DNA of 64,000 nt, taken from assembly GCA_934320645.1 (NCBI GenBank), contig CAKRFP010000010.1:1-64000 (forward strand), read 5' to 3'. A program made the position numbers and the translations under genes. The notes under the pieces were generated by a model. It did no database searches, was not told where the DNA came from, and saw nothing but the letters and a program-made list of their open reading frames with translations. Below, in pieces: positions 16,396-25,567 of this stretch; within the stretch, counting starts at the first letter, position 1, and every line of letters starts with the position of its first letter. Source of the DNA: an uncultured Bariatricus sp. (GTDB lineage Bacteria > Bacillota > Clostridia > Lachnospirales > Lachnospiraceae).

Positions 16396-19300
16396 ATGCT
16401 TCAAATTCAACATATCTGCAAAGAATACCGTACAGGTACGCTGGTACAGAAGGCATTGGATGATGTAAGCCTGAATCTCAGGGACAATGAATTTGTTGCG
16501 ATCCTGGGACCGAGTGGTTCGGGAAAGACGACGCTTCTTAACATCATCGGTGGACTGGACCGTTACGATAGTGGTGATCTGATCATCAACGGGATTTCCA
16601 CGAAAAAATATAAAGACAGAGACTGGGATTCCTATCGGAATCATACCATTGGTTTTGTATTTCAGAGTTATAATCTGATTCCACATCAGACGGTGCTTGC
16701 CAATGTGGAGCTGGCACTGACTATTTCCGGGATCGGGAAGGAAGAACGGAAAAAGAGAGCGATTGAGGCTCTGAAAAAAGTTGGTCTTGGAGAGCAGTTG
16801 CATAAAAAACCGAGCCAGATGTCAGGCGGACAGATGCAGAGGGTGGCAATCGCCCGTGCGCTGGTCAATGATCCGGATATCTTGCTCGCGGATGAGCCGA
16901 CAGGAGCGCTGGATACGGCGACCAGTGTGCAGGTTATGGAGCTCTTAAAAGAGGTGGCAAAGGACCGGCTGGTTGTGATGGTTACACATAATCCGGAACT
17001 TGCCGAAGAATATGCAACCCGTATCGTAACGCTAAAAGACGGTAAGATCCGCTCGGACACAGACGAATTTTATGTTGACGAAGCGGTCATGAAGGAGCCA
17101 GAGCATAAGAATATGGGGAAATCTTCCATGTCTTTCCTGACAGCACTTTCTTTGAGTTTCAATAACTTAAAGACGAAGAAAGCAAGAACCCTTCTGACAT
17201 CCTTTGCCGGTTCCATTGGAATTATCGGAATCGCACTGATCCTGGCACTTTCCAACGGAGTCAATGCCTACATCAAGTCAATTGAAGAAGAGACTCTTTC
17301 CGAGTATCCGCTTCAGATCCAGAGTACCGGATTTGATATGACATCGATGATGGTAGGCAATATGGACAGTGGTTCGGGCAGTTTGGATAAGAAGGAGACA
17401 AAAAGAGACGGGGAAGTCAAGGTCATGCAGATGATGACCAATATGTTTTCCACGATGGATTCCAATGACCTGAAGTCTTTAAAAGAATATCTGGATGGAG
17501 GAAAAAGTGGAATTGAGGACTATACCAGTGCCGTTGAATATTCTTATAATATTTCACCAAGAATCTATCGGCAGAACAAGGATGGTTCCATTCGCCAGGT
17601 GAATCCGGACAAATCCTTTGAGTCGCTTGGAATCAGCTCTGGCGCAAGTACCAACAGTCTGATGTCATCGATGATGAGTACGAATGTTTTTTATGAAATG
17701 CCTAAGACGGAGGGGCTTTATGAGAACCAGTATGATGTGAAGGCGGGGCACTGGCCGCAGAATTATAATGAGTGTGTACTGGTGTTGACTTCGGACGGAG
17801 GCATGAGTGATTTTCTCCTTTATACCTTGGGACTGCGGGATCAGATGGAACTGGACGAAATGATCCAGGAATTTATCAATGAAGAAGATGTCAATACACC
17901 GGCAGATATTGGAAATTACACATACGAGGATATTATTGGAAAAACTTTTAAACTGGTCAATATGTCTGACTGCTACGAATATGACAGCCAGTACAAGATC
18001 TGGAAGGATAAATCCGATAATAAGGAATATATGAAGAAACTCGTGGATCAGGGCGAAGAACTTAAAATCGTCGGAATCGTACAGGCATCGGAAGATGCAA
18101 ATGCTTCCGCTCTGACACCGGGGATTGGCTATCCGCAGAGCCTTACTGAGCATGTCGCAAAAGAGGCTGCAAAAAGTGAGATTGTAAAGGATCAGCTGAA
18201 AAATCCGTCAAAGAATGTATTTACCGGAGAACCGTTCGGGACGACAGAAGAGAAGAATGGACTGGATGCGGACAGCCTGTTTACGGTCGATGAGGATGCA
18301 CTTCAGAAAGCATTTGGTTTTGATAACAGTGCACTTTCCGGTAGATTTTCCGGTGATCTGTTGTCAGCAGATTCCCTGAATCTGGAAAATGCATTCCAGA
18401 TGGGTGGGGATTCTCTGGACCTGTCCGGGATGATAAATCTGGATCAGATCAGTCTTGACGTGTCCGGTATGCCACAGATGAATCTTGGCGATATGATCGG
18501 AAGCCTGGATCTTACCGTAAAACCGGGTGGAATGCAGAAGTTGTCTGAGAGTGTTATGGAAGGTTATCAGGAGTATGTGAAAACGCATCCAGAGGCAGAT
18601 TATTCCAATCTGGCAGGAGATTTTATGGATTATCTGATGACGGATGAGGCGCAGAAGATCCTGAAAGATAATCTGCAGGAGATTATTGAAAGTACTGGCG
18701 GATTTAAGATTACGACGGAGCAGATGCAGGAGCTTGTACGGCGTGTGATGGAAGGATATCAGAAGTGGGCTGCAGACCAAGGGTATACAGATCCGGATAA
18801 GTTTGGAGAATATCTGGCGGAGTATTTACAGACCGAGGAAGCAAAAGCGATTATGAATGACTGGCAGCGGGAGATTTTTGGAGATACGGTGATAAATATT
18901 ACTTCTGACCAGCTGAAAAAACTGACAAAAGAGCTGGCGAGTAATTATCCGGCATATGCTGCGGCGAATGGAAAAGCAGATCCGACCAAAATGGGAGATT
19001 ATTTTCTGAACTACCTTGCCACAGCAGATGGAAAACAGCGTCTGATGAACGGGCTTTCCGAGGTGATCGATATGGATCAGCTGGAGAGCCAGCTTAGTGC
19101 AGCGATGGGAAGTTACATGGCAAAGGCAATGGGAACTTATACCGGAGCAATTTCGGATATGCTTGAGACTCAGATCACTTCGGCAATGAATCAGATCGTC
19201 ACTCAGATCACAGGAGAAATCGGGAACGCCATGCAGGCTGCCATGGGAAATGTGGGAACCCAGCTACAGAACATGATTGGAAGTTCGATGAAGATTGATA

Positions 19301-20013
19301 CCGATGCATTTGCAAAGGCATTTCAGATGAATATGACAGAAGATGATCTGAAAGAGCTGATGACATCCATGACAATGAGCGCGACGGCTTCCTATGACAA
19401 TAATCTGCAGAAGCTTGGATACGTGGATTTTGCGGACCCGAGTCAGATTTCCATTTATCCGAGAGATTTTGAGAGCAAAGAGGAAGTGGTGAAGATCCTG
19501 GATTCTTACAACAGCCGGATGGAAAAAGAAGGAAAAGAGGAACAGGTCATCACTTATACCGATATTGTCGGAACACTGATGTCTTCCGTGACAAATATCG
19601 TGGATATCATCAGTTATGTGCTGATTGCGTTTGTGGCGATTTCCCTTGTAGTATCTTCAATTATGATCGGGGTTATCACCTACATCAGTGTGCTGGAACG
19701 GAAGAAAGAGATCGGAATCCTGCGTGCAATCGGAGCTTCCAAAGGAAATGTATCCCAGGTATTTAACGCAGAGACCTTTATCATTGGTCTGTGTGCCGGA
19801 CTGATCGGGATCGGACTTTCACTGTTGCTTCTGATCCCTGGAAATATGATCATCCATGCGGTGGCAGATAATAACAAAGTCAATGCATTTTTACCGGTGC
19901 TTCCGGGAATTGTGCTGATTCTTTTGAGTATCGGGCTTACCCTGCTCGGTGGAATCATTCCGTCAAGGAAGGCGGCAAAGAGTGATCCGGTGACAGCACT
20001 TAGGACAGAATAA
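16396..20013 (+). CDS. Large ABC transporter ATPase/permease fusion
   Basis: This 1205-residue fusion begins with a LolD/MacB-type ATPase (about 1-230): Walker A GPSGSGKTT near 39, Q-loop FQSYN, signature MSGGQMQR, Walker B LLADEP and H-loop VTHN. A membrane span follows (about 275-295, SIGIIGIALILALSNG). An unusually long extracytoplasmic region of roughly 780 residues comes next, rich in Asp/Met and helical. Three C-terminal FtsX-type spans (about 1070-1195) include the ERKKEIGILRAIGASKG motif, and the end is SDPVTALRTE. AGGAG precedes the ATG at 16396; the frame extends 18 codons further up without an RBS. It probably exports, or acts mechanically on, an envelope substrate; the substrate is unknown. 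Confidence 0.85.
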   Translation: MLQIQHICKEYRTGTLVQKALDDVSLNLRDNEFVAILGPSGSGKTTLLNIIGGLDRYDSGDLIINGISTKKYKDRDWDSYRNHTIGFVFQSYNLIPHQTVLANVELALTISGIGKEERKKRAIEALKKVGLGEQLHKKPSQMSGGQMQRVAIARALVNDPDILLADEPTGALDTATSVQVMELLKEVAKDRLVVMVTHNPELAEEYATRIVTLKDGKIRSDTDEFYVDEAVMKEPEHKNMGKSSMSFLTALSLSFNNLKTKKARTLLTSFAGSIGIIGIALILALSNGVNAYIKSIEEETLSEYPLQIQSTGFDMTSMMVGNMDSGSGSLDKKETKRDGEVKVMQMMTNMFSTMDSNDLKSLKEYLDGGKSGIEDYTSAVEYSYNISPRIYRQNKDGSIRQVNPDKSFESLGISSGASTNSLMSSMMSTNVFYEMPKTEGLYENQYDVKAGHWPQNYNECVLVLTSDGGMSDFLLYTLGLRDQMELDEMIQEFINEEDVNTPADIGNYTYEDIIGKTFKLVNMSDCYEYDSQYKIWKDKSDNKEYMKKLVDQGEELKIVGIVQASEDANASALTPGIGYPQSLTEHVAKEAAKSEIVKDQLKNPSKNVFTGEPFGTTEEKNGLDADSLFTVDEDALQKAFGFDNSALSGRFSGDLLSADSLNLENAFQMGGDSLDLSGMINLDQISLDVSGMPQMNLGDMIGSLDLTVKPGGMQKLSESVMEGYQEYVKTHPEADYSNLAGDFMDYLMTDEAQKILKDNLQEIIESTGGFKITTEQMQELVRRVMEGYQKWAADQGYTDPDKFGEYLAEYLQTEEAKAIMNDWQREIFGDTVINITSDQLKKLTKELASNYPAYAAANGKADPTKMGDYFLNYLATADGKQRLMNGLSEVIDMDQLESQLSAAMGSYMAKAMGTYTGAISDMLETQITSAMNQIVTQITGEIGNAMQAAMGNVGTQLQNMIGSSMKIDTDAFAKAFQMNMTEDDLKELMTSMTMSATASYDNNLQKLGYVDFADPSQISIYPRDFESKEEVVKILDSYNSRMEKEGKEEQVITYTDIVGTLMSSVTNIVDIISYVLIAFVAISLVVSSIMIGVITYISVLERKKEIGILRAIGASKGNVSQVFNAETFIIGLCAGLIGIGLSLLLLIPGNMIIHAVADNNKVNAFLPVLPGIVLILLSIGLTLLGGIIPSRKAAKSDPVTALRTE

Positions 20014-20037
20014 AAAAGAGAATGAGGGAAAAGGAAA

Positions 20038-21438
20038 ATGGATAAGGAGAAAAATACAAAAGCAGTGAGTGAGGAAAATATTTACTGTCTGAATGGAAGA
20101 GTGCCGGTAAAAAAGGCGATTCCGTTCGGACTCCAGCATGTTCTGGCAATGTTTGTGTCGAATCTGGCACCGGTGCTGATCGTGTGCAGTGCGGCATTTG
20201 TGAGAGAATCGGAGAATCACTTAAGTGCTGCGGAAATTACGCAGCTTCTGCAGTGTGCGATGTTTGCAGCGGGGATCGGAACCTGTCTGCAGCTTTACCC
20301 GGTATGGAAGATTGGCTCCAGGCTTCCGATCGTTATGGGAGTCAGTTTTACCTTTCTTGGTAGTCTGCTGATGATCTGTACCAATCCGGAACTTGGATAT
20401 GAAGGGATGGTTGGTGCGGTGATCGCCGGAGGTATTTTTGAGGGACTGGTAGGAATGAGTGCCAAATACTGGAAACGGTTCCTGACACCGGTAGTATCGG
20501 CATGCGTGGTGATTGCGATTGGGCTTTCCCTTTTGTCAGTAGGAATGGATTCCTGGGGCGGTGGAAACGGAGCAGAAGATTTTGGAGCGTGGTATCATCT
20601 TCTGGTCGGATTTTTCACACTGGTTGTGTGTCTGGCTGCCCGTTATCTGTTAAAAGGTGTATACAAGAACCTGAACGTACTGGTTGGTCTGGTCTGTGGG
20701 TATCTTCTGTCCATTGTATTTACTGTGGCAGGGATTGCACCGATGGTCGATTTCTCGGGAATTACAAAGACGATCGAGCAGGTTGGTGTATTCAGCCTTC
20801 CAAAGCTTGTATTTTTTACTTCCCATAAACCGGTTTTTGATCTGGGAGCATTCTTTACTATTGCAATTGTATTCCTGGTATCGGCAGCGGAGACAACGGG
20901 TGCAACTACTGCAGTGTGTACCGGTGCACTTGGACGGGATATCAAGATGGAGGAACTGCAGGGGTCTCTTGCCGTGGATGGATTTTCCAGTGCGATTTCA
21001 GGATGCTTTGGATGTCTGCCGCTTACTTCTTTCAGTCAGAATATCGGGCTCGTCACCATGACGGGAGTTATCAACCGTTTTACTATTCTGATGGGGGCTT
21101 TGATTTTGATCCTTGCTTCTCTGTTTCCGCCGCTTGGAGCTTTCTTCAATTCGCTTCCACAGGCGGTACTTGGAGGATGTACGGTTATGATGTTCGGATC
21201 GATTATGTATGAAGGGATCAAGATGCTCAAAGAGTGTGTGTTTGATGACAGAACCATGATCATCGTATCACTGGCATTCTGTATCGGTGTCGGACTGACA
21301 CAGACTTCCGGGAATTTCTTTTCTGCATTTCCGAAGGAGGTAGGAGATATTTTTAATGGAAATGCGGTTGCAGGGGTGTTTGTGGTGTCATTGATCTTAA
21401 GTCTCTGCCTTCCGAAGAAAAAAACAACAGATTTGTAA
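20038..21438 (+). CDS. Nucleobase:cation symporter-2 family permease (xanthine/uracil type)
   Basis: This 466-residue membrane protein probably takes up a purine or uracil with a cation. It has many hydrophobic spans, an N-terminal PFGLQHVLAMFVSNLAPVL segment typical of NCS2 transporters, and the family motif QNIGLVTMTG (near residue 331). The motif favours a xanthine/uric acid branch over uracil, but this is not certain. It starts 24 bases after the ABC fusion in the same direction with its own RBS and may be co-transcribed. Confidence 0.82.
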   Translation: MDKEKNTKAVSEENIYCLNGRVPVKKAIPFGLQHVLAMFVSNLAPVLIVCSAAFVRESENHLSAAEITQLLQCAMFAAGIGTCLQLYPVWKIGSRLPIVMGVSFTFLGSLLMICTNPELGYEGMVGAVIAGGIFEGLVGMSAKYWKRFLTPVVSACVVIAIGLSLLSVGMDSWGGGNGAEDFGAWYHLLVGFFTLVVCLAARYLLKGVYKNLNVLVGLVCGYLLSIVFTVAGIAPMVDFSGITKTIEQVGVFSLPKLVFFTSHKPVFDLGAFFTIAIVFLVSAAETTGATTAVCTGALGRDIKMEELQGSLAVDGFSSAISGCFGCLPLTSFSQNIGLVTMTGVINRFTILMGALILILASLFPPLGAFFNSLPQAVLGGCTVMMFGSIMYEGIKMLKECVFDDRTMIIVSLAFCIGVGLTQTSGNFFSAFPKEVGDIFNGNAVAGVFVVSLILSLCLPKKKTTDL

Positions 21439-21457
21439 AATGTGATTAGAGTGGATT

Positions 21458-21725
21458 TTAATCCAGGTGCAGAACATCCTTGATCGTATAGAATCCAGGA
21501 TCTTTACCGGCAAGGTAAATTGCACAGTCGCAGGCACCATTTGCAAAGCATTCCCAGTTGTAGCAATGATGGGTAATCTCCAGATGTTCGCCCATTGCAG
21601 GGCTTTTTGGTGTTTCACTGCGAGGGAGAGTACCTCCAGACTGGTTTCTCTGGTAGAAAAATCGATGATGACATCTCCGGTATCAATGACATCTTTCCTT
21701 TTGGACCAATGACAATTACTTTCAT
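21458..21725 (-). pseudogene. Decayed dapB remnant
   Basis: On the minus strand the DNA starts with a DapB-like N-terminus (MKVIVIGPKGK), then shifts frame. It continues with the DapB-like segment DTGDVIIDFS and, after another shift and a large deletion, ends with a DapB-like C-terminus (WECFANGACDCAIYLAGKDP, then GFYTIKDV and a stop at 21458). Intact 4-hydroxy-tetrahydrodipicolinate reductases are about 250 residues; fewer than 90 codons remain here. It is non-functional. Confidence 0.7.
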
Positions 21726-21773
21726 ATGACTTGACCGGATCCGCACCGAATGTTCAGTAAGCTATGATTCCAA

Positions 21774-21802
21774 TTGTAAGAACAAAAAAAGCGTGCTATA
21801 CT
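21774..21802 (+). promoter_or_regulatory. Promoter for second LysR gene
   Basis: TTGTAA (21774-21779), a 17-base spacer and TATACT (21797-21802), about 48 bases before the start codon. Confidence 0.6.
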
Positions 21803-21849
21803 TACGGCAGATGAAGAACTGACAGGATAAGACAGCAAAGGAGAGGCAT

Positions 21850-22740
21850 ATGAATTCGAATTTTGAATATTATAAAGTTTTTTATTATGTGGCAAAGTAT
21901 GAGAATCTTACGAAAGCATCCAGCGTATTAAAGACAAGCCAGCCGGCGGTGACGAGAACGATACACAATCTGGAAAATGAATTGGGCTGCCGGTTATTTA
22001 CCAGAAGCAAATCCGGAATGAAGCTGACACCGGAGGGAAGAACCTTCTACAGCTATGTGGCGGCAGGATGTGCCCAGTTTTTTAAAGGGGAGAGTGATCT
22101 GAGCAATCTGATCAGCCTAGAGAATGGAACGATCTATATCAGTGCGACCGAGACAGCCCTGCATTGTTTCCTGTTCCGGGCAATGGGGGAGTTCAACAGC
22201 ATTTACCCGAACGTGCATTTCAAAATCTTAAATAACAGTACCATGGATTCGGTGAACGCTGTAAAAGAAGGAAAGGTAGATCTGGCGTTTGTGTCAACGG
22301 ATCTGCAGGTAAATAAGCTGCTGCGTATGAAGAAACTGCGGGAATACCATGAGGTTCTGATCGGAGGGAGCCGTTATACAGAACTGAAAGGGAGAAAAGT
22401 TTCTTTGGAAGAACTGTCGGCGTATCCCTGGATCAGTCTGACTTCGGAAGCACTTACGAGAAAATTCCTGAATGATTATTTCGCAGAACATGGCCTGCAG
22501 TTCTCACCGGATATGGAGCTTGCGACGACAGACCTGATCTTACCGGCAGTCCGGCATAATCTTGGGATCGGTTTTGTTCCGGAAGAATTTGCCGAAGAAG
22601 AAAAACGGGCGGGAAATGTATTTGAGATTGAGGTGGAAGAAAAGCTTCCGACCCGAAACATCATTCTGATCTATGATACGGAGTACCCGCAGAGTATTGC
22701 ATCGAAGGAGTTTCAGAAGTTCTTAAGTAGTCAGAACTAA
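21850..22740 (+). CDS. LysR-family transcriptional regulator
   Basis: This 296-residue regulator has an N-terminal helix-turn-helix (about 1-60, with ENLTKASSVLKTSQPAVTRT) and a C-terminal effector-binding domain (about 90-290). AAAGGAGAGG lies just before the ATG. It is flanked by the dapB remnant and the convergent phosphoketolase gene, so the target is not evident from divergent context. Confidence 0.85.
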   Translation: MNSNFEYYKVFYYVAKYENLTKASSVLKTSQPAVTRTIHNLENELGCRLFTRSKSGMKLTPEGRTFYSYVAAGCAQFFKGESDLSNLISLENGTIYISATETALHCFLFRAMGEFNSIYPNVHFKILNNSTMDSVNAVKEGKVDLAFVSTDLQVNKLLRMKKLREYHEVLIGGSRYTELKGRKVSLEELSAYPWISLTSEALTRKFLNDYFAEHGLQFSPDMELATTDLILPAVRHNLGIGFVPEEFAEEEKRAGNVFEIEVEEKLPTRNIILIYDTEYPQSIASKEFQKFLSSQN

Positions 22741-22817
22741 GAGAAAAGGAATTTCAAAGCAGATGTCTGCCGTGTGGGTGTGGCAGCATGTAAAGAAAGG
22801 TAACGCTAAGAAGAATG

Positions 22818-22860
22818 CCCCGGAATTTTATGTGTGGATCATAAAATTCCGGGGTATTTC
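22818..22860. terminator. Bidirectional-looking terminator between LysR and phosphoketolase
   Basis: A perfect 15-bp stem (22818-22832 with 22840-22854) and a 7-base loop are followed by TATTTCTATATTT. It separates two convergent genes. The T tract is better on the plus strand than on the minus strand. Confidence 0.75.
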
Positions 22861-22908
22861 TATATTTGTAAGTATAAAGTAGAATTTTGGATTGGAAAAC
22901 GATTGGTT

Positions 22909-25284
22909 TTATTTATGCCATTCCCAGTTTCTGATTTCTTCCAGATCCTGTCCATATTCAGCGATGTACTGTTTGTGTTCAACCAGTTTGTCGTTCATCT
23001 TCTGAATCAGGAATGATCCCTTATTGCCAAGCTGTGGCAGATGCATGATTGCATCTTTTACAAGGTTGAAACGGTCGATCTGGTTCTGCACACGCATATC
23101 AAATGGTGTTGTAATCGTACCTTCTTCCTGATATCCATGAACGGAAATGTTGTGGTTATGACGTTCATAAGTGAGCTCATGGATCAGTGTCGGATATCCG
23201 TGGAATGCAAAGATAACCGGTTTGTCTTTTGTGAAGATTGCATCGTATTCTGCATCACTTAATCCGTGTGGATGTTTGTGGTCTGATTCCAGTTTGAACA
23301 GGTCGACTACATTGACAACGCGGATCTTGAGTTCTGGCATTTCATCGCGAAGGATGGTAACAGCAGCCATGATTTCAAGTGTCGGTGTGTCACCGCAGCA
23401 AGCCATAACAACATCCGGTTCTTCACCACAGTCATTACTTGCCCATTCCCAGATACCGATACCCTGTGTACAATGCTTAACAGCCTGTTCCATAGTCAGC
23501 CACTGGCAGCTTGGATGCTTAGATGCTACGATTGCATTGACATAGTTCTTACTCTTGATGCAGTGGTCGAAGCATGAGAGTAAGCAGTTTGTATCCGGTG
23601 GTAAATACATGCGGACAACGTCTGCCTTTTTGTTGGCAATGTGATCCAGAAATCCCGGATCCTGATGTGTAAATCCATTGTGATCCTGCTGCCATACGTT
23701 GGATGTCAGGATAAAGTTCAGAGAAGCGATCGGCTGTCTCCATGAAAGCTGGTTGCAGACTTTCAGCCATTTTGCATGCTGTGCTGCCATAGAGTCAACG
23801 ATACGGATGAATGCTTCATAACTTGCGAAGAATCCGTGACGTCCTGTCAGAAGATATCCTTCTAACCATCCTTCACACATATGCTCACTTAACATACCGT
23901 CCATGATACGTCCGTCTCTTGCAAGACAGTCATCGGTGTCAAGCAGATCTGCCTGCCAGTCACGTTTCTGTTCTTCAAAGACTTTGTACAGACGGTTAGA
24001 CATACTTTCATCTGGTCCGAAGATACGGAAGTTCTTACTGTCTTCATTTAATTTGAAGATGTCGCGGATGTATCCGCCAAGTTCGATCATATCCTGTGCT
24101 TTTGTCTTGCCAGGTTCTACTTCGATTCCGTATGAGCGGAAATCCGGAAGACGAAGGTCTTTCAGAAGAAGTCCGCCATTTGCATGCGGGTTTGCACCAA
24201 GACGGGCATCTCCCTTTGGAGCAAGTTCTGCAAGTTCCGGAATCAGACGTCCTTTTTCATCGAAGAGTTCTTCTGCATGGTAGCTTTCCAGCCATTCTTT
24301 CAGAAGGTCAAGATGTTCTGGTGATTCCATAGAAAGCGGTACCTGATGTGCACGGAAAGATCCTTCGATCTGGAGTCCGTCTACAACCTTCGGTCCTGTC
24401 CATCCCTTTGGAGTCCGAAGAACGATCATTGGCCAGAACGGACGGGTAGGATCGTTGTTTTCACGGGCATTTTTCTGGATTGCTTTGATCTCTTCGATGC
24501 AGGCATCCATGGTCTCTGCCATTTTTCTGTGCATGGTCATCGGATTATCGCCTTCTACAAAGTAAGGTTTCCATCCGCAGCCTTTGAAGAAGTTTTCCAC
24601 TTCCTCATGGGAAATACGTGAGAAAATGGTCGGGTTGCTGATCTTGTATCCGTTCAGATGAAGAATCGGAAGAACAGCACCATCTGTAATTGGGTTCAGG
24701 AATTTGTTGGACTGCCATGAAGTAGCAAGTGGTCCGGTTTCAGCTTCTCCGTCACCGACAACAACAGTAGCGATCAGATCCGGGTTGTCCAGAACAGCAC
24801 CAAAGCCGTGAGCAATTGAATATCCAAGTTCTCCACCTTCATTGATAGAACCTGGTGTTTCTGGAGCACAGTGACTAGGAACTCCGCATGGGAAGGAGAA
24901 CTGCTTGAACATTTTCTTCATACCTTCCTCATCCTGGCTGATGTTTGGATAAACTTCGCTGTAAGAGCCTTCCAAGTAGGTGTTGGCGATCAGGAAGTTT
25001 CCGCCATGTCCCGGACCGGAAAGAAGGATCATATCCAGATCATAACGTTTGATGACACGGTTGCAGTGTACATAGACGAAGTTCTGTCCAGGTACGGTTC
25101 CCCAGTGTCCTACGATTTTTTTCTTGATCTGATCCATTGTTAATGGCTTCTTCAGGAGCGGATTGTCAAGAAGGTATAACTGACCGGCTGACAGATAGTT
25201 GGCAGCACGCCAGTAGGCATTCATTTTGTTGAGCAGTTCATCAGATAATGGCTGCTTTTCAAGACATAATTTGTTGTCTTCCAT
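22909..25284 (-). CDS. Xylulose-5-phosphate/fructose-6-phosphate phosphoketolase
   Basis: This 791-residue thiamine-diphosphate enzyme cleaves xylulose-5-P (and often fructose-6-P) with phosphate to acetyl phosphate plus glyceraldehyde-3-P or erythrose-4-P. Family marks include the N-terminal YWRAANYLSAGQLYL, GHWGTVPGQNF, LSGPGHGG, the cofactor-binding VVGDGEAETGPLA, and YRLTPRTG-like downstream elements such as EWASND and HGYPTLIHELTY. The length is normal for the family. Minus-strand AGAGAGG lies before the ATG. It stands alone as a monocistronic unit. It gives a pentose/hexose bypass to acetate and ATP. Confidence 0.93.
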   Translation of the reverse strand: MEDNKLCLEKQPLSDELLNKMNAYWRAANYLSAGQLYLLDNPLLKKPLTMDQIKKKIVGHWGTVPGQNFVYVHCNRVIKRYDLDMILLSGPGHGGNFLIANTYLEGSYSEVYPNISQDEEGMKKMFKQFSFPCGVPSHCAPETPGSINEGGELGYSIAHGFGAVLDNPDLIATVVVGDGEAETGPLATSWQSNKFLNPITDGAVLPILHLNGYKISNPTIFSRISHEEVENFFKGCGWKPYFVEGDNPMTMHRKMAETMDACIEEIKAIQKNARENNDPTRPFWPMIVLRTPKGWTGPKVVDGLQIEGSFRAHQVPLSMESPEHLDLLKEWLESYHAEELFDEKGRLIPELAELAPKGDARLGANPHANGGLLLKDLRLPDFRSYGIEVEPGKTKAQDMIELGGYIRDIFKLNEDSKNFRIFGPDESMSNRLYKVFEEQKRDWQADLLDTDDCLARDGRIMDGMLSEHMCEGWLEGYLLTGRHGFFASYEAFIRIVDSMAAQHAKWLKVCNQLSWRQPIASLNFILTSNVWQQDHNGFTHQDPGFLDHIANKKADVVRMYLPPDTNCLLSCFDHCIKSKNYVNAIVASKHPSCQWLTMEQAVKHCTQGIGIWEWASNDCGEEPDVVMACCGDTPTLEIMAAVTILRDEMPELKIRVVNVVDLFKLESDHKHPHGLSDAEYDAIFTKDKPVIFAFHGYPTLIHELTYERHNHNISVHGYQEEGTITTPFDMRVQNQIDRFNLVKDAIMHLPQLGNKGSFLIQKMNDKLVEHKQYIAEYGQDLEEIRNWEWHK

Positions 25285-25337
25285 TTTTGTACCTCTCTCT
25301 TTCTCTAATTCGTTTTGTTAATTTTTTAACTGGCTTC

Positions 25338-25366
25338 ATCTTATCATGGGAGGAAGCAAACGTAAA
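25338..25366 (-). promoter_or_regulatory. Possible phosphoketolase promoter
   Basis: On the minus strand TTTACG, 17 bases, TAAGAT, ending about 54 bases before the start codon. The match is moderate. Confidence 0.4.
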
Positions 25367-25475
25367 ATAGAAATATTAGATTATATTCATATCAAAATGT
25401 TATGGATAGGATAGCGAAAAAAGAAAAATAGGAATAAAAATTATACAAATAGAGAAATTTGTTATCATCAAAAAA

Positions 25476-25504
25476 TAGACAAAGATTTTTCGCTATGATA
25501 TAAT
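25476..25504 (+). promoter_or_regulatory. Promoter for surface protein gene
   Basis: TAGACA (25476-25481), 17 bases, TATAAT (25499-25504), about 63 bases before the ATG at 25568. The same hexamers and spacing occur at 28334-28362. Confidence 0.65.
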
Positions 25505-25567
25505 AAAATAGATAGAATTTAATTTTATCAGCATCTTCAATACAAACACATATGAGGAGTGGACAAG

